Positions 8,513 to 17,645 of a stretch of DNA of 64,000 nt are shown piece by piece. The stretch spans positions 35,524-99,523 of the forward strand of contig CAZSQZ010000013.1 in NCBI GenBank assembly GCA_964609215.1, in the 5' to 3' direction. Position numbers and translations under genes: made by a program. The notes under the pieces were generated by a model. That model was not told the origin of the DNA. It did not search any database and was given only the letters and a program-made list of their open reading frames with translations. Positions within the stretch are counted from its first letter, which is position 1; each line of letters opens with the position of its first letter. The stretch is from JABDKJ01 sp964609215 (GTDB lineage: Bacteria > Bacteroidota > Bacteroidia > Flavobacteriales_D > JABDKJ01).

Positions 8513-11500
8513 ATGAATAGCAAAAGAATCTTATTATCGATCGGTATTTTGGGCTTAGGTGTATTGAATGCTCAAACAACAACAGAAAATTACATTAGCG
8601 TAGACCTTCCTAAAATAGCCATTGAAGACGCTGCACTTTTGAACACTCTCCCCACTTATGCAAATTCTAGAGTGATCAACTATAAAGACGGATTAGGACG
8701 TAGCAAACAACAGGTTAGTTTGGGAGCTTCTCCAAATGGATTTGATCTTGTTCAACCTATAATCTACGACAGTTTAGGAAGAATCTTAAAAGAACTGAAT
8801 CCTTATGCTTCCATTACGCAAAACAATGGTTCTTATGCAAGCAATGCCCTAGATGAACAGCAGAACTTTTACCTTACTGGCTCGAGGATAGCCCATACGG
8901 ATTTTCCTTATAGAGAGCATAGCTATGAAGCTTCTCCCAGAAGACAATTGCTATCATCAGAAAGCGAAGGCGAAGTCTGGCATCAAAATTCTCTACACGC
9001 ACAAAGACAAAAAACCATTAGCAATGGTAGCAATGACATTGCCAATTTAAGTGTGGCTATAAATGGGGAAATAATAGTCAATGGTTGGCTCAATCCTTTT
9101 GAACTTATTGGGACAGAAGTAATAGACGAAAACGGAAGAAAAACCCAAGCCTTTCAAAACAGAATAGGTCAATCAATAGTTACTCGAAAAGAACTAGAAG
9201 GTGGATGGGTAGAAACTTATAATGTCTATGATGATAAAGGATTATTGGCTTTTGTAATACAGCCCGAAGGAGCAAAGAAAATAGTTGTGGATTTAAATAA
9301 TGGGGTGCAACATCCCGCCTCTTTTTCCTATAATACCTATTTGGAAGGGTTTTTCTTTCAATACAGTTATGATTCCAGACATAGGATGATTGCCAAGAAA
9401 ATACCCGGTGCAGATTGGATTGATTATTATTATAATGAGCTAGAACAAGTCATCTTAACCCAAGATGGAAACCAGCGAGCTTCAAATGAATGTTCTTTTA
9501 GCAAATATGATGTAGATGGAAGAGTAATACTTACAGGAATTGTAAATCTCGCCTATCTGCAAAGCGACCCTACTGTTCACTTAAGTAGAGTTGAAATTCA
9601 AAATGAAATAGACGCCCATCCCCATCTTTGGGAAAGTCGTTCAGCCAGCAATTTTGCTCAAAATTATGGGTACAGTAATAACACATTCCCCAATCAAAAT
9701 GTGGACATCTTAACGGTCAATTACTATGACGATTACGATTTTGATAGAGACGGTACAGCAGATGTCGCTTTTGTTGCCAACAGTTTTGATCCTATCTTTT
9801 CCACCTATTTAGGAGATACGCATCAAAGCGCTTCCATTAGCAATGTTGCTTCCAATAGAATAAATGATTTTACGACTAAAACTCAAAGCAAAGTTCTAAA
9901 TGGCCCCAATGCTGGCAATTGGATTACTAACACCATTTTCTACGATGAGTATGGCAGAGAAATACAAATTCAAAACCAGAACTATATCAATGGACAGAAC
10001 GTTATAGACAATTATTACAATTTTGCTGGAGAACTCTTGCACAGCAATGTCAACCACATTGGCGACCCTGATGGTGTAGGCTTTCATACACAAGTCAACA
10101 TCAAAACTCGAAACGAATACGACCATGCCAGCAGGCTCGTCAAATCCTATGCTCAGGTCAATCAAGAGAAGCCCGTCTTAATGGTCCGAAACAATTACAA
10201 TGAAATTGGCCAACTCATTGAAAAGAACATCGGTTCCACCATTTTAGGTTCCTATTTGCAGTCCATAGATTACAGTTATAACCCAAGAGGTTGGCTCACC
10301 CACATTAACAATTGTGATTTGAGCAATGACAATATCCTCTCTGAATTTGAAGATACCGACTACAGCAAAACTGCCGTGGCTATAGAAGACCTGAACATGC
10401 GTTTTGAAGAAAGAGAAGAAAACGGCAGGCTGCAAATGATGATAGAGATAGAAGATTTGAGAGAGGTTGAACTGCAAGACGATACTAGCGGAGATGAAAG
10501 AGAAGTAAACGGAACAGAAAACTACCGAGACATCATCGTCACCAGAGAAGGAAACGATGTAGCTACCTATGATGAAATGGCTGCACTCTATACCGACTCC
10601 ATCTATCTCTATATGGACCGTTTTGAAATACCCATAGGTTCCAGTACCGCAGCCTATTATGAAGCCGCGGAAGAACTCATGTTGATGGAATTAGCAGCTA
10701 AGAACATTACTTCAGCAGACGCCATTGATCGCATGAAAGAACAATTGGCAAAATACATTACAGCCACCTTGGGCAATGTCTTCTATAATGACGATGACGA
10801 TGACCTTTGGGGGATGTGTATTCAGTACAATACTACTTCAGGGAACTTTGACAATAGCTCGCTTTATAATGGGAATATCTCGGAGATACATTGGAAAAAT
10901 AAATTTGATGAAGAAAAAAGAGGATACGGTTTTCAATACGATCAGTTAGAACGTATGAAGCAAGCCGAGTATAAAGCCAATCATAATGGAGCTTGGATAG
11001 CCGATTTGAATAATTACAATGAATTTGGCATCAGCTATGACGCCAACGGAAATATTCAAAGCTTGCAACGAACGGGTTTCAATCAGAACAATCAATTTGG
11101 AATGATAGATGATTTGCTTTATCAGTATCAAGGCAATCAATTGACAAGTGTGCATGATGCAGTAGTAGCTGGAGGTTATGGAGATTTCGACTTTACGGAT
11201 GGAGCTTTCCTTGCAACAGAATATCTTTATGATGCTAACGGTAATATGATTACTGACCACAATAAGGAAGTAAGCAGCATTACTTACAACCATTTAAATC
11301 TACCGGAGCATATTATCTTTACAGATGGGGAAAGCATTCAGTTTATCTATGATGCCAGCGGCAATATGCACCACAAAATTACTGATGATGCCAATGGAAA
11401 TTTAAGTAATAGTTATTATGATGGTAGTTTCCATTATGGGGAACAAGAGTTGAGTTTCATCAATACCTCAGAAGGAAGAATTGTTCCACCTAACAATGGA

Positions 11501-12508
11501 GTAAATAATTATCACCGTTACGAATACTATTATAGAGATCATCAAAACAATATGAGATTGGCATACTCTGATTTAGATGGTGATAACAAAATCAATGCTC
11601 AAACAGAGGTGTTAGAAATCGGTGATTACTACCCCTTCGGAATGCGCCAAAGAGGGCATCAAGATCCGCAATGGCAACAGATTGGAGCTGCTAATGTCTA
11701 CACCTTTCAAGGTCAACTCAAACATGAGGACTTTGGGCTCAACTGGAGCCAGTTTAAATGGCGAAATCACATGCCTGATTTGGGTAGGTTTTTTAATGTG
11801 GATCCGTTGAGTGAGAGTTATAGTCATAATAGTACATATGCATTTAGTGAGAATGTAATTATTCATGCAATTGAATTAGAAGGTTTAGAAAAATTTGAAA
11901 TCCATTTAAAAAACAAACTTGAACTTGAAAATTCTAAAGCTCATGAAGTACTAGAAAAATCTGATGAAAATATTCAGCAAGGAACTGAAGAAACGGTTAA
12001 GACTATCTCAGGTTTTAATCAAGGAAAAGCAGATGCTGAGCAAATAATTGAGGTTAATGAACAGGCTAAAGAAGAAGGTGCTAGTGATGTTGAAAGATGG
12101 CAGGCAATTGCTGGAGTTGTGGCTAATCAAGCAAGACGCGATGCTGCGATGTCATTTGGCTTAGGGAGCAAAGGTAACAACTCAGGCTCGAAAAAGACTA
12201 CAACTGCTAATAAACCAGTAAATAAAGGAACTTCTGGTGGTGAAAGATCAGGTAAAGACTTCACAGCAAAAGGAAAAGCAGAAGTTATTAGTGCTAATAA
12301 GGCTGCAAATGGAGGTGTCGTGGTATGTGAAGGATGTGGAGTCAAAACTGTACCAGCTAAAAAGTCAACAAAGGGAGTTACTCCACCTTCTAACGAGACT
12401 CAAATAGATCATATACATCCAAAATCAAAAGGAGGAGATGGCTCACCAGCTAATGGTCAGGTGCTTTGCAGGGGTTGTAATCGAAAGAAAGCAGATAAAA
12501 TACCATAA
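8513..12508 (+). CDS. Secreted Rhs polymorphic toxin with C-terminal HNH nuclease
   Basis: 1331-residue Rhs protein. A signal peptide (about 1-21, ending VLNAQ) is followed by a DUF6443-type N-terminus (about 25-160, DGLGRSKQQVSLGAS), YD repeats, an unusual acidic insertion (about 611-765), then the RHS core ending with GRFFNVDPLSESYSHN (about 1091-1106). After the core the sequence changes to a lysine/glutamate-rich linker and a zinc-type HNH nuclease (about 1270-1331): CEGCG, then THIDH-like QIDHIHPKSKGGDG, then CRGCNRKK. Such HNH ends cut DNA and are classic interbacterial toxins. The partner gene precedes it by 3 bases, and a DUF4265 gene, a likely immunity gene, follows 30 bases later. 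Export is probably Sec-dependent; the final outer-membrane route is not visible. Confidence 0.85.
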   Translation: MNSKRILLSIGILGLGVLNAQTTTENYISVDLPKIAIEDAALLNTLPTYANSRVINYKDGLGRSKQQVSLGASPNGFDLVQPIIYDSLGRILKELNPYASITQNNGSYASNALDEQQNFYLTGSRIAHTDFPYREHSYEASPRRQLLSSESEGEVWHQNSLHAQRQKTISNGSNDIANLSVAINGEIIVNGWLNPFELIGTEVIDENGRKTQAFQNRIGQSIVTRKELEGGWVETYNVYDDKGLLAFVIQPEGAKKIVVDLNNGVQHPASFSYNTYLEGFFFQYSYDSRHRMIAKKIPGADWIDYYYNELEQVILTQDGNQRASNECSFSKYDVDGRVILTGIVNLAYLQSDPTVHLSRVEIQNEIDAHPHLWESRSASNFAQNYGYSNNTFPNQNVDILTVNYYDDYDFDRDGTADVAFVANSFDPIFSTYLGDTHQSASISNVASNRINDFTTKTQSKVLNGPNAGNWITNTIFYDEYGREIQIQNQNYINGQNVIDNYYNFAGELLHSNVNHIGDPDGVGFHTQVNIKTRNEYDHASRLVKSYAQVNQEKPVLMVRNNYNEIGQLIEKNIGSTILGSYLQSIDYSYNPRGWLTHINNCDLSNDNILSEFEDTDYSKTAVAIEDLNMRFEEREENGRLQMMIEIEDLREVELQDDTSGDEREVNGTENYRDIIVTREGNDVATYDEMAALYTDSIYLYMDRFEIPIGSSTAAYYEAAEELMLMELAAKNITSADAIDRMKEQLAKYITATLGNVFYNDDDDDLWGMCIQYNTTSGNFDNSSLYNGNISEIHWKNKFDEEKRGYGFQYDQLERMKQAEYKANHNGAWIADLNNYNEFGISYDANGNIQSLQRTGFNQNNQFGMIDDLLYQYQGNQLTSVHDAVVAGGYGDFDFTDGAFLATEYLYDANGNMITDHNKEVSSITYNHLNLPEHIIFTDGESIQFIYDASGNMHHKITDDANGNLSNSYYDGSFHYGEQELSFINTSEGRIVPPNNGVNNYHRYEYYYRDHQNNMRLAYSDLDGDNKINAQTEVLEIGDYYPFGMRQRGHQDPQWQQIGAANVYTFQGQLKHEDFGLNWSQFKWRNHMPDLGRFFNVDPLSESYSHNSTYAFSENVIIHAIELEGLEKFEIHLKNKLELENSKAHEVLEKSDENIQQGTEETVKTISGFNQGKADAEQIIEVNEQAKEEGASDVERWQAIAGVVANQARRDAAMSFGLGSKGNNSGSKKTTTANKPVNKGTSGGERSGKDFTAKGKAEVISANKAANGGVVVCEGCGVKTVPAKKSTKGVTPPSNETQIDHIHPKSKGGDGSPANGQVLCRGCNRKKADKIP
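10918..11883 (+). repeat. Rhs 3' core, copy 1 (inside the main Rhs gene)
   Basis: The stretch from GGATACGGTTTTCAATACGA to the codons after the DPLSE motif recurs at 13480-14454 and, 5'-truncated, at 16125-16917. The three copies encode closely similar protein and are clearly related at the base level. Confidence 0.85.
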
Positions 12509-12538
12509 GTTGTATTATTTTTATAATTAAAATCTATT

Positions 12539-12991
12539 ATGAAGGAAGATAATTATTTAAAAGTATTATTTACACATGATGCATTCGAAGAAGAAAGTGT
12601 TGAAAGTGCTTGGGTAAAAGAAGATGGAGAAAATTTTATTCTAGATAATATTTTATTTTACGCTAAAGAATACTCATTAGGAGATAAAATACTGATAGAA
12701 GAGAGATTTGGCGAATTTTATGCATCTGGTCTGGTTTCCGAATCAGGTCATAGCACTGTTAGAATACTTTTTTCTGAAGTTAAATTTAGAGATTCAATTA
12801 GAATACAACTTAAGGAAATGGGATGTTCTTCAGAGATAAGTAATTTTGAAAAACTTATCTCTGTTGATATTCCTCCTAATGTTTCTTATCAAAAATTATC
12901 TAAATTCTTGAATCTAAAAGAAAATAATGGAGATTTAGAATATCAAGAGGCAAGTATATCTAACTTTCATAGAGAAAATTATAGCCTATAA
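12539..12991 (+). CDS. DUF4265 protein, probable immunity protein to the HNH toxin
   Basis: 150-residue cytoplasmic protein without signal or membrane segment. The central part (ESAWVKEDGENFILDNILF, KEYSLGDKILIEE, then SGHSTVRILF) fits the DUF4265 pattern, in which a tryptophan near the start, LDNIPF and SGHSTxR recur. DUF4265 genes are often found beside polymorphic toxins and are thought to include immunity proteins. Its place directly after the HNH-ended Rhs gene supports that role here; binding to the nuclease is inference. The gene is visibly richer in A+T than the Rhs core upstream, as expected for an exchangeable module. Confidence 0.75.
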   Translation: MKEDNYLKVLFTHDAFEEESVESAWVKEDGENFILDNILFYAKEYSLGDKILIEERFGEFYASGLVSESGHSTVRILFSEVKFRDSIRIQLKEMGCSSEISNFEKLISVDIPPNVSYQKLSKFLNLKENNGDLEYQEASISNFHRENYSL

Positions 12992-13405
12992 ATGCTTAAA
13001 ACTAAATATATGAAATTAGTTTTTCTAATGCTAATACTGCTTCCCATTGAACTATTGTCTCAAGAAGCAAATCTTGCTTGTGATAATTATCGACAAGGAA
13101 AATTTATAGTAATTGAAGGAGTAAGCACCAATAAAGTGCTAATAAAAAGAAAGAAGAAAAAGCAAATTGAAATATCTGAGTATGAAGGAAGGGTTGTTAA
13201 AATTATTTCCAAAATTGTATGGGAAGCAAATAATAGGTACTCTTTAACAACACTTAAAGAAAAGAATTTAAATATTGATTCTGAATATAGTGATATTGGA
13301 AATACCGCCTATGTTACAATTACGAAATGTGAGAATGATATTCATATTTGCTCTTATAAGCAAGGAGATATAAGTGGCCAAATTAAGCTTAAGAAAATTA
13401 GGTAG
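12992..13405 (+). CDS. Small secreted protein, paralogue of the gene at 15694
   Basis: 137 residues with a signal peptide ending LPIELLSQ. The ATG at 12992 directly abuts the stop of the DUF4265 gene; a second ATG at 13010 gives a tighter signal peptide. The mature part begins with a Cys-containing segment (LACDNYRQGKFIVIE) and a basic stretch IKRKKKKQIEIS. The same layout (Cys, GxF, IKRTKKKQIEIS, then a W...Y..L segment) occurs in the gene at 15694, so both belong to one small Bacteroidota secreted family with a C-x(5)-G-x-F start. No function is known to me. Its repeated presence at the end of two Rhs modules suggests a link to the toxin cassette. Confidence 0.7.
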   Translation: MLKTKYMKLVFLMLILLPIELLSQEANLACDNYRQGKFIVIEGVSTNKVLIKRKKKKQIEISEYEGRVVKIISKIVWEANNRYSLTTLKEKNLNIDSEYSDIGNTAYVTITKCENDIHICSYKQGDISGQIKLKKIR

Positions 13406-13407
13406 TT

Positions 13408-15198
13408 GTGGTTCGGAAGCTTTATCAAAAGTATGTTAACAAAAAGTTACACTTTTTTTTGAAATACGGATTAGGAAAAGGAGGTTACGGTTTTCAATAC
13501 GATGAATTGGAAAGAATGAAACAAGCCCAGTTCAAAGCAACAAACCAGACCGGCTCATGGAATCATATGCTCGATCATTACAATGAATCAGGCATAAACT
13601 ACGATGCCAATGGAAATATACTCAGCTTGCAAAGAACTGGTTTTAACCAAGTCAATGCCTTTAGCAGCATTGATGACTTACTCTACCAATATGAAGGCAA
13701 CCGTTTGGTGTCTGTTCATGATGCTATAATCAATACCAATGACAACGGTTACGGAAATTTTGACTTTACCGATGGAGCATTTCTAGCAACAGAGTATGTC
13801 TATGATGCCAACGGTAATATGATACAGGATTTGAATAAGGGCATTACTAACATCACGTATAATCATCTGAATTTACCTGAACAAATCACCATCAATGGAA
13901 ACAGCATAGAATTTATTTACGATGCCAATGGTATCAGACATCATAAGATCACCAATGACAATGTAAACATCACAAATGATTACTATGATGGCAATTTCCA
14001 TTATGGAGAACAGGAACTGGATTTCATTCTAACAAGTGAAGGAAGAATTGTTCCACCGAGTAATAATGTAGAAAATGTTCACCGTTATGAATACCATTAC
14101 ACAGATCACCAGAACAATCTAAGATTGGCTTATTCTGACTTAGATGGTGATAATAAGATAGATGCGAATACAGAGGTTTTACAGTCGCAGGATTACTATC
14201 CCTTTGGAATGGAACACCAAGGTTATCAGCCTCCATTAGTTCAAATAGGTGCAGCGCATCAATACACATTCCAAGGGCAATTGAAGCATGAGGATTTTGA
14301 TTTGAATTGGAGCCAGTTTAAATGGCGTAACCACATGCCTGATTTGGGGAGGTTTTTTAATGTTGATCCTTTGAGTGAGAGTTATACACATAACTCCACG
14401 TATGCATTTTCTGAAAACAGATTGCTAGATGGGATCGAACTAGAAGGTAGAGAATTTGATGGAGTTATTGATGATGCATTTAATTGGGTGATAGAGCAAA
14501 CTAATGAAATAATAAATCATTATATAGATAAAACTGTTGAATCTATTACAGAAGATGTTCAAGAAATCAAAGAACATATTCAAGAAAATACAACTACAAA
14601 CCTTCAAGTAGGCGAGTTTTCAGCAACGTTTACTTTAGGGGCAAGAAACTCAAATATTGGTTTCAGAGGAGTTTTAGATCAACCAGGCGAAGGCCCAGTT
14701 TCAAGTGATATAAATTTGGGCTCAGTTACTTTGGTTACAATTTCAGGTAATCTTTATGACATGAATGATGGTGCTCTCAATTTCAATATCGATTATTTAG
14801 GTGAAGACGGAAAAATTATATTTACGCAAGGTGTAGAGATAGATGGGCAAACAGTTGTAGATGGAATTCCTATAGGTGCGTTCTTTGGAGTAAATAAAGA
14901 GTCTACCTTTGAAAATGGAAATGTTTCAGAAAGCTCGGTTACAGCATATGCGGGAGCAGCAGCATTTATATTTAATGTTACTGGCCAAGGAACAGTTAAT
15001 TTTAATTCAAATGATGAATTTAGTGGTGCATCAATAGGAACTAGCATAGGAACTGGATATACAAAAAATATTCCTTTGACCAATGGAATGAATATAGGAG
15101 TCGTTCAATCATATAATTTTAATTTAGTCAGTGGTTCCATCAATTACATAACTAATGAAGAGAAGTTAAAAAGAGCGGAAGAAGCACAAAATCCATGA
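13408..15198 (+). CDS. Orphan Rhs tip 2: truncated Rhs core with a different C-terminus
   Basis: 596 residues beginning at GTG 13408, 2 bases after the previous stop. After about 24 unrelated residues the protein joins the RHS core at GYGFQYDELERMKQAQ and follows the main Rhs protein up to GRFFNVDPLSESYTHN (about 314-329) and ELEG. It has no signal peptide, no DUF6443 and no N-terminal YD repeats, so it cannot by itself form the shell. From about residue 348 the sequence is unrelated to the HNH protein: an acidic helical linker, then a glycine-rich beta-like region (TFTLGARNSNIGFRG, FIFNVTGQGTVNFNS). I do not recognise the C-terminal domain. It is best read as a displaced toxin tip that could recombine into the main gene; it may be translated weakly or not at all. 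Confidence 0.75.
   Translation: MVRKLYQKYVNKKLHFFLKYGLGKGGYGFQYDELERMKQAQFKATNQTGSWNHMLDHYNESGINYDANGNILSLQRTGFNQVNAFSSIDDLLYQYEGNRLVSVHDAIINTNDNGYGNFDFTDGAFLATEYVYDANGNMIQDLNKGITNITYNHLNLPEQITINGNSIEFIYDANGIRHHKITNDNVNITNDYYDGNFHYGEQELDFILTSEGRIVPPSNNVENVHRYEYHYTDHQNNLRLAYSDLDGDNKIDANTEVLQSQDYYPFGMEHQGYQPPLVQIGAAHQYTFQGQLKHEDFDLNWSQFKWRNHMPDLGRFFNVDPLSESYTHNSTYAFSENRLLDGIELEGREFDGVIDDAFNWVIEQTNEIINHYIDKTVESITEDVQEIKEHIQENTTTNLQVGEFSATFTLGARNSNIGFRGVLDQPGEGPVSSDINLGSVTLVTISGNLYDMNDGALNFNIDYLGEDGKIIFTQGVEIDGQTVVDGIPIGAFFGVNKESTFENGNVSESSVTAYAGAAAFIFNVTGQGTVNFNSNDEFSGASIGTSIGTGYTKNIPLTNGMNIGVVQSYNFNLVSGSINYITNEEKLKRAEEAQNP
13423..13432 (+). repeat. Module-boundary motif, copy A (partial)
   Basis: TATCAAAAGT occurs 17 bases after the stop of the small secreted gene and before the Rhs homology of tip 2 resumes. 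It is the core of the 13-base motif TGTATCAAAAGTG found at 16100, 18190 and 18343. Confidence 0.5.
13480..14454 (+). repeat. Rhs 3' core, copy 2 (orphan tip 2)
   Basis: Direct repeat of 10918-11883. Homology starts at GGTTACGGTTTTCAATACGA and runs past the DPLSE codons, after which the copies diverge fully. Confidence 0.85.
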
Positions 15199-15665
15199 AA
15201 ACAAAGATTTCAGCAGGTAGTAAATCAATAAGAATTCTATTTATAGGAGCAATTCTTGTAATAGTTATTCTCGTAAGTATTATAATTCCGAGTGAAGAAG
15301 AGCAAAGATTAATTGCAATATTTCTAATAGGAATTATTTCTTTGATTTTGTTTTCTCCATTTATTTTTGATTCAGACTTGGTAAAAACAGATACTGAACT
15401 TATCGTTCAATCCCTCTTTAAATCCAATAGATATAATCATGATGAGATAATTTATTTGTCAGAAATCAAATACATGGGGCCAATGATGAATTTATTCAAG
15501 GTTAGAGTTAGAGATAAGTCCTTTTTTATAAGATATTACTATTCGGAATTGTTGGATAACCACAAGTTAAAGAAATCTAGGAGAGAATTTATTGCTTTGA
15601 ACAAAACAAGTTTGGTTATTGAAGAATTAGCAAATAAGCATCAACTTAATATGACTAAAACATGA
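15195..15665 (+). CDS. Small two-helix membrane protein, candidate immunity protein of tip 2
   Basis: 156 residues whose ATG overlaps the stop of tip 2 by 4 bases (ATGA), so the two are translationally coupled. Two hydrophobic segments (about 13-33, ILFIGAILVIVILVSIII, and 39-56, LIAIFLIGIISLILFSPF) are followed by a soluble beta-rich part (TELIVQSLFKSNRYNHDEI, VRVRDKSFFIRYYY) that resembles a small bacterial PH-like domain. I do not recognise the exact family. An inner-membrane immunity protein would fit a tip acting on membranes or the periplasm, which is inference from position only. Confidence 0.65.
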   Translation: MKTKISAGSKSIRILFIGAILVIVILVSIIIPSEEEQRLIAIFLIGIISLILFSPFIFDSDLVKTDTELIVQSLFKSNRYNHDEIIYLSEIKYMGPMMNLFKVRVRDKSFFIRYYYSELLDNHKLKKSRREFIALNKTSLVIEELANKHQLNMTKT

Positions 15666-15693
15666 AAATCAATTTCTTTAAATTCATATTTGA

Positions 15694-16086
15694 ATGATTA
15701 AAACCATTGCCTTTTTGATGTTTTTTATATCTCCTTTTTTGCAAAGTAGTAATGATTGCAATGTTGCTCCAAAAGGCAATTTTATTTATTACAATAAAGA
15801 CGGAACTCATACTAAAATTAAAAGGACAAAGAAGAAACAAATAGAAATTTCTTCGGAAGGAGACTCTAAAATAGAATACAATATTTATTGGATAAATGAT
15901 TGTGAGTATTTGCTTCATTCTCGGAATGTTCTTAAAGGAATAGATGAATATCCTTATTTTAATTCAGATACTCTTCATGTGAAGATTAAAAGTATCGATA
16001 TTCCTAATAATAAAATCTATATAGAAAGTAGATTTAAAGTTCTTTCTACTCCTTGGTTTGAGGGAGAGCTTATAATTAAAGAATAA
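15694..16086 (+). CDS. Small secreted protein, paralogue of the gene at 12992
   Basis: 130 residues with an N-terminal signal (MIKTIAFLMFFISPFLQSS). The mature part shows the family pattern: Cys in NDCNVAPKGNF, basic KIKRTKKKQIEIS, and NIYWINDCEYLLH. This matches a widespread small Bacteroidota secreted family of unknown function and the neighbour at 12992. It follows the membrane gene by 28 bases and ends tip module 2. Start ATG 15694 is the only sensible one. A role as a second, periplasmic protective factor or a cargo of the module is possible but not shown. Confidence 0.7.
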   Translation: MIKTIAFLMFFISPFLQSSNDCNVAPKGNFIYYNKDGTHTKIKRTKKKQIEISSEGDSKIEYNIYWINDCEYLLHSRNVLKGIDEYPYFNSDTLHVKIKSIDIPNNKIYIESRFKVLSTPWFEGELIIKE

Positions 16087-16099
16087 GAGAATCATGTCA

Positions 16100-16112
16100 T
16101 GTATCAAAAGTG
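16100..16112 (+). repeat. Module-boundary motif, copy B
   Basis: TGTATCAAAAGTG, 13 bases after the stop of the preceding small gene and about 12 bases before the Rhs homology of tip 3 begins. Confidence 0.6.
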
Positions 16113-16124
16113 TTGATATTATAG

Positions 16125-16917
16125 ATTCGGAATGATAGATAATTTATTGTACCAGTACGAAGACAATCGTCTGGTATCCGTTCATGATGCCATAGCCAAT
16201 ACTGACAATGGTTATGGGAACTTTGACTTTACAGATGGAACATTTCAAGCCACTGAATATGTTTATGATGCCAATGGCAATATGATTCAAGATTTAAATA
16301 AGGGCATTACCAATATCACCTACAATCATTTGAATCTACCCGAACAAATCACCATTAACGGAAATACGGTAGAGTTTATTTACGATGCCAATGGAATAAG
16401 ACACCATAAGATTACCAATGACAATGTAAACATCAGCAATGATTACTATGATGGGAATTTCCATTATGGAGAACAAGAACTCGACTTCATTCTAACAAGT
16501 GAAGGAAGGATAGTCCCACCAAGTAATAGCGTAGACAATTATCACCGTTATGAATACCACTACACAGATCATCAGAACAATTTAAGATTAGCTTATTCTG
16601 ACTTGGATGGAGACAATAAAATAGACCCTAATACAGAGGTTTTACAGTCGCAGGACTACTACCCCTTTGGAATGGAACATCAAGGATATCAGCCGCCATT
16701 GGTTCAAATAGGTGCAGCGCATCAATACACGTTCCAAGGACAATTGAAACATGAGGACTTTGGACTTAATGTATCTCAATACAAATGGAGAAATACAATG
16801 CCTGATCTAGGAAGATTTTTCAATGTTGATCCATTAAGTGAACAATATCTACATAACTCAACATATGCATTTAGTGAGAATAGATTGATTGACGGAGTTG
16901 AATTGGAGGGGCTTGAG
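16125..16917 (+). repeat. Rhs 3' core, copy 3 (orphan tip 3, 5'-truncated)
   Basis: Homology to copies 1 and 2 begins at the TTCGGAATGATAGAT codons (FGMID in the main protein) and extends past the DPLSE codons. The 5' junction differs from that of copy 2, so the tips were cut at different core positions. Confidence 0.85.
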
Positions 16918-17628
16918 TTTGTAAAATCAAATGAATCTGTGGTTTATTGGGCACCTAGTCCTGATGGGTCATGGAAAAAAAATATACGAACAATAAGCTC
17001 AATGTGGTCTCCTGCTACTCAAAGACAATTAAAAGCAGCCACCAGTGATCCAAGAAATTGGCTTCCTATAGAAGATGGTGAACAGACTGATGGTGTAGTT
17101 TTTTCAGTATCTCAAGGGAAATTATATATTGACTTATCAAAGCCTAAAAATGATTTAATAGATGTTGAAACAAAGAATATTAAAACTAAATCTGGAGATA
17201 GAGAAGCTAGGAGATTAGAAAAAAGAGGCAGATTATTACAATCAACTATCTCTACACAGGATTTTTCAAAATTAAGAGGTAGCAGAGCATCAGCAGCTAG
17301 AGGAATAATAATAGTCGAAACAATTTTATTTGGGTTGAAGGAATTTATAAAGTTCTCCAAAAACCAAGACCAAAATTTAATTGAAGCACAAGAAGCTAAT
17401 GCAGAAAGCGCAATAGCACTAACAAGGTATGCTTTGGACTTTAATCTAATTCCAGACAAATACAAGACTCAAGAAGGCACTTTGGCATTAACAAATTGGT
17501 TTCTTTTTGGTGATGATGCAACAGATGATCAAGAATTAAGAGATTTAGCTTTTAAAATATTTTGGGATTTTTATGGGCAAAATCAAAACCTGCCAGATGA
17601 AGTAACTGAAGAAGAGGAAGAGAATTAA
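16132..17628 (+). CDS. Orphan Rhs tip 3: short Rhs core with a third, different C-terminus
   Basis: 498 residues from ATG 16132. Two codons upstream still match the main Rhs gene (FG before MID), so this ATG is an internal core codon now serving as a start. The core runs to GRFFNVDPLSEQYLHN (about 226-241) and ELEGLEF, then the sequence is unique to this tip. The unique part has WAPSPDGSWKKN, a basic stretch (GDREARRLEKRGRLL), a hydrophobic segment around ARGIIIVETILFGLKEF and an acidic end (DEVTEEEEEN). No known toxin family is recognised. As with tip 2 there is no signal peptide or N-terminal shell, so it is probably a reserve tip. A lipoprotein gene follows 17 bases later. Confidence 0.75.
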   Translation: MIDNLLYQYEDNRLVSVHDAIANTDNGYGNFDFTDGTFQATEYVYDANGNMIQDLNKGITNITYNHLNLPEQITINGNTVEFIYDANGIRHHKITNDNVNISNDYYDGNFHYGEQELDFILTSEGRIVPPSNSVDNYHRYEYHYTDHQNNLRLAYSDLDGDNKIDPNTEVLQSQDYYPFGMEHQGYQPPLVQIGAAHQYTFQGQLKHEDFGLNVSQYKWRNTMPDLGRFFNVDPLSEQYLHNSTYAFSENRLIDGVELEGLEFVKSNESVVYWAPSPDGSWKKNIRTISSMWSPATQRQLKAATSDPRNWLPIEDGEQTDGVVFSVSQGKLYIDLSKPKNDLIDVETKNIKTKSGDREARRLEKRGRLLQSTISTQDFSKLRGSRASAARGIIIVETILFGLKEFIKFSKNQDQNLIEAQEANAESAIALTRYALDFNLIPDKYKTQEGTLALTNWFLFGDDATDDQELRDLAFKIFWDFYGQNQNLPDEVTEEEEEN

Positions 17629-17645
17629 GTTTAAAATTAAGATGA

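Noticed and set aside
13408..17628. Reading the orphan Rhs tips as pseudogenes from simple decay
   Set aside because: Both retain long intact frames through core and unique C-terminus and each has intact small genes after it, which fits maintained modules better than decay.
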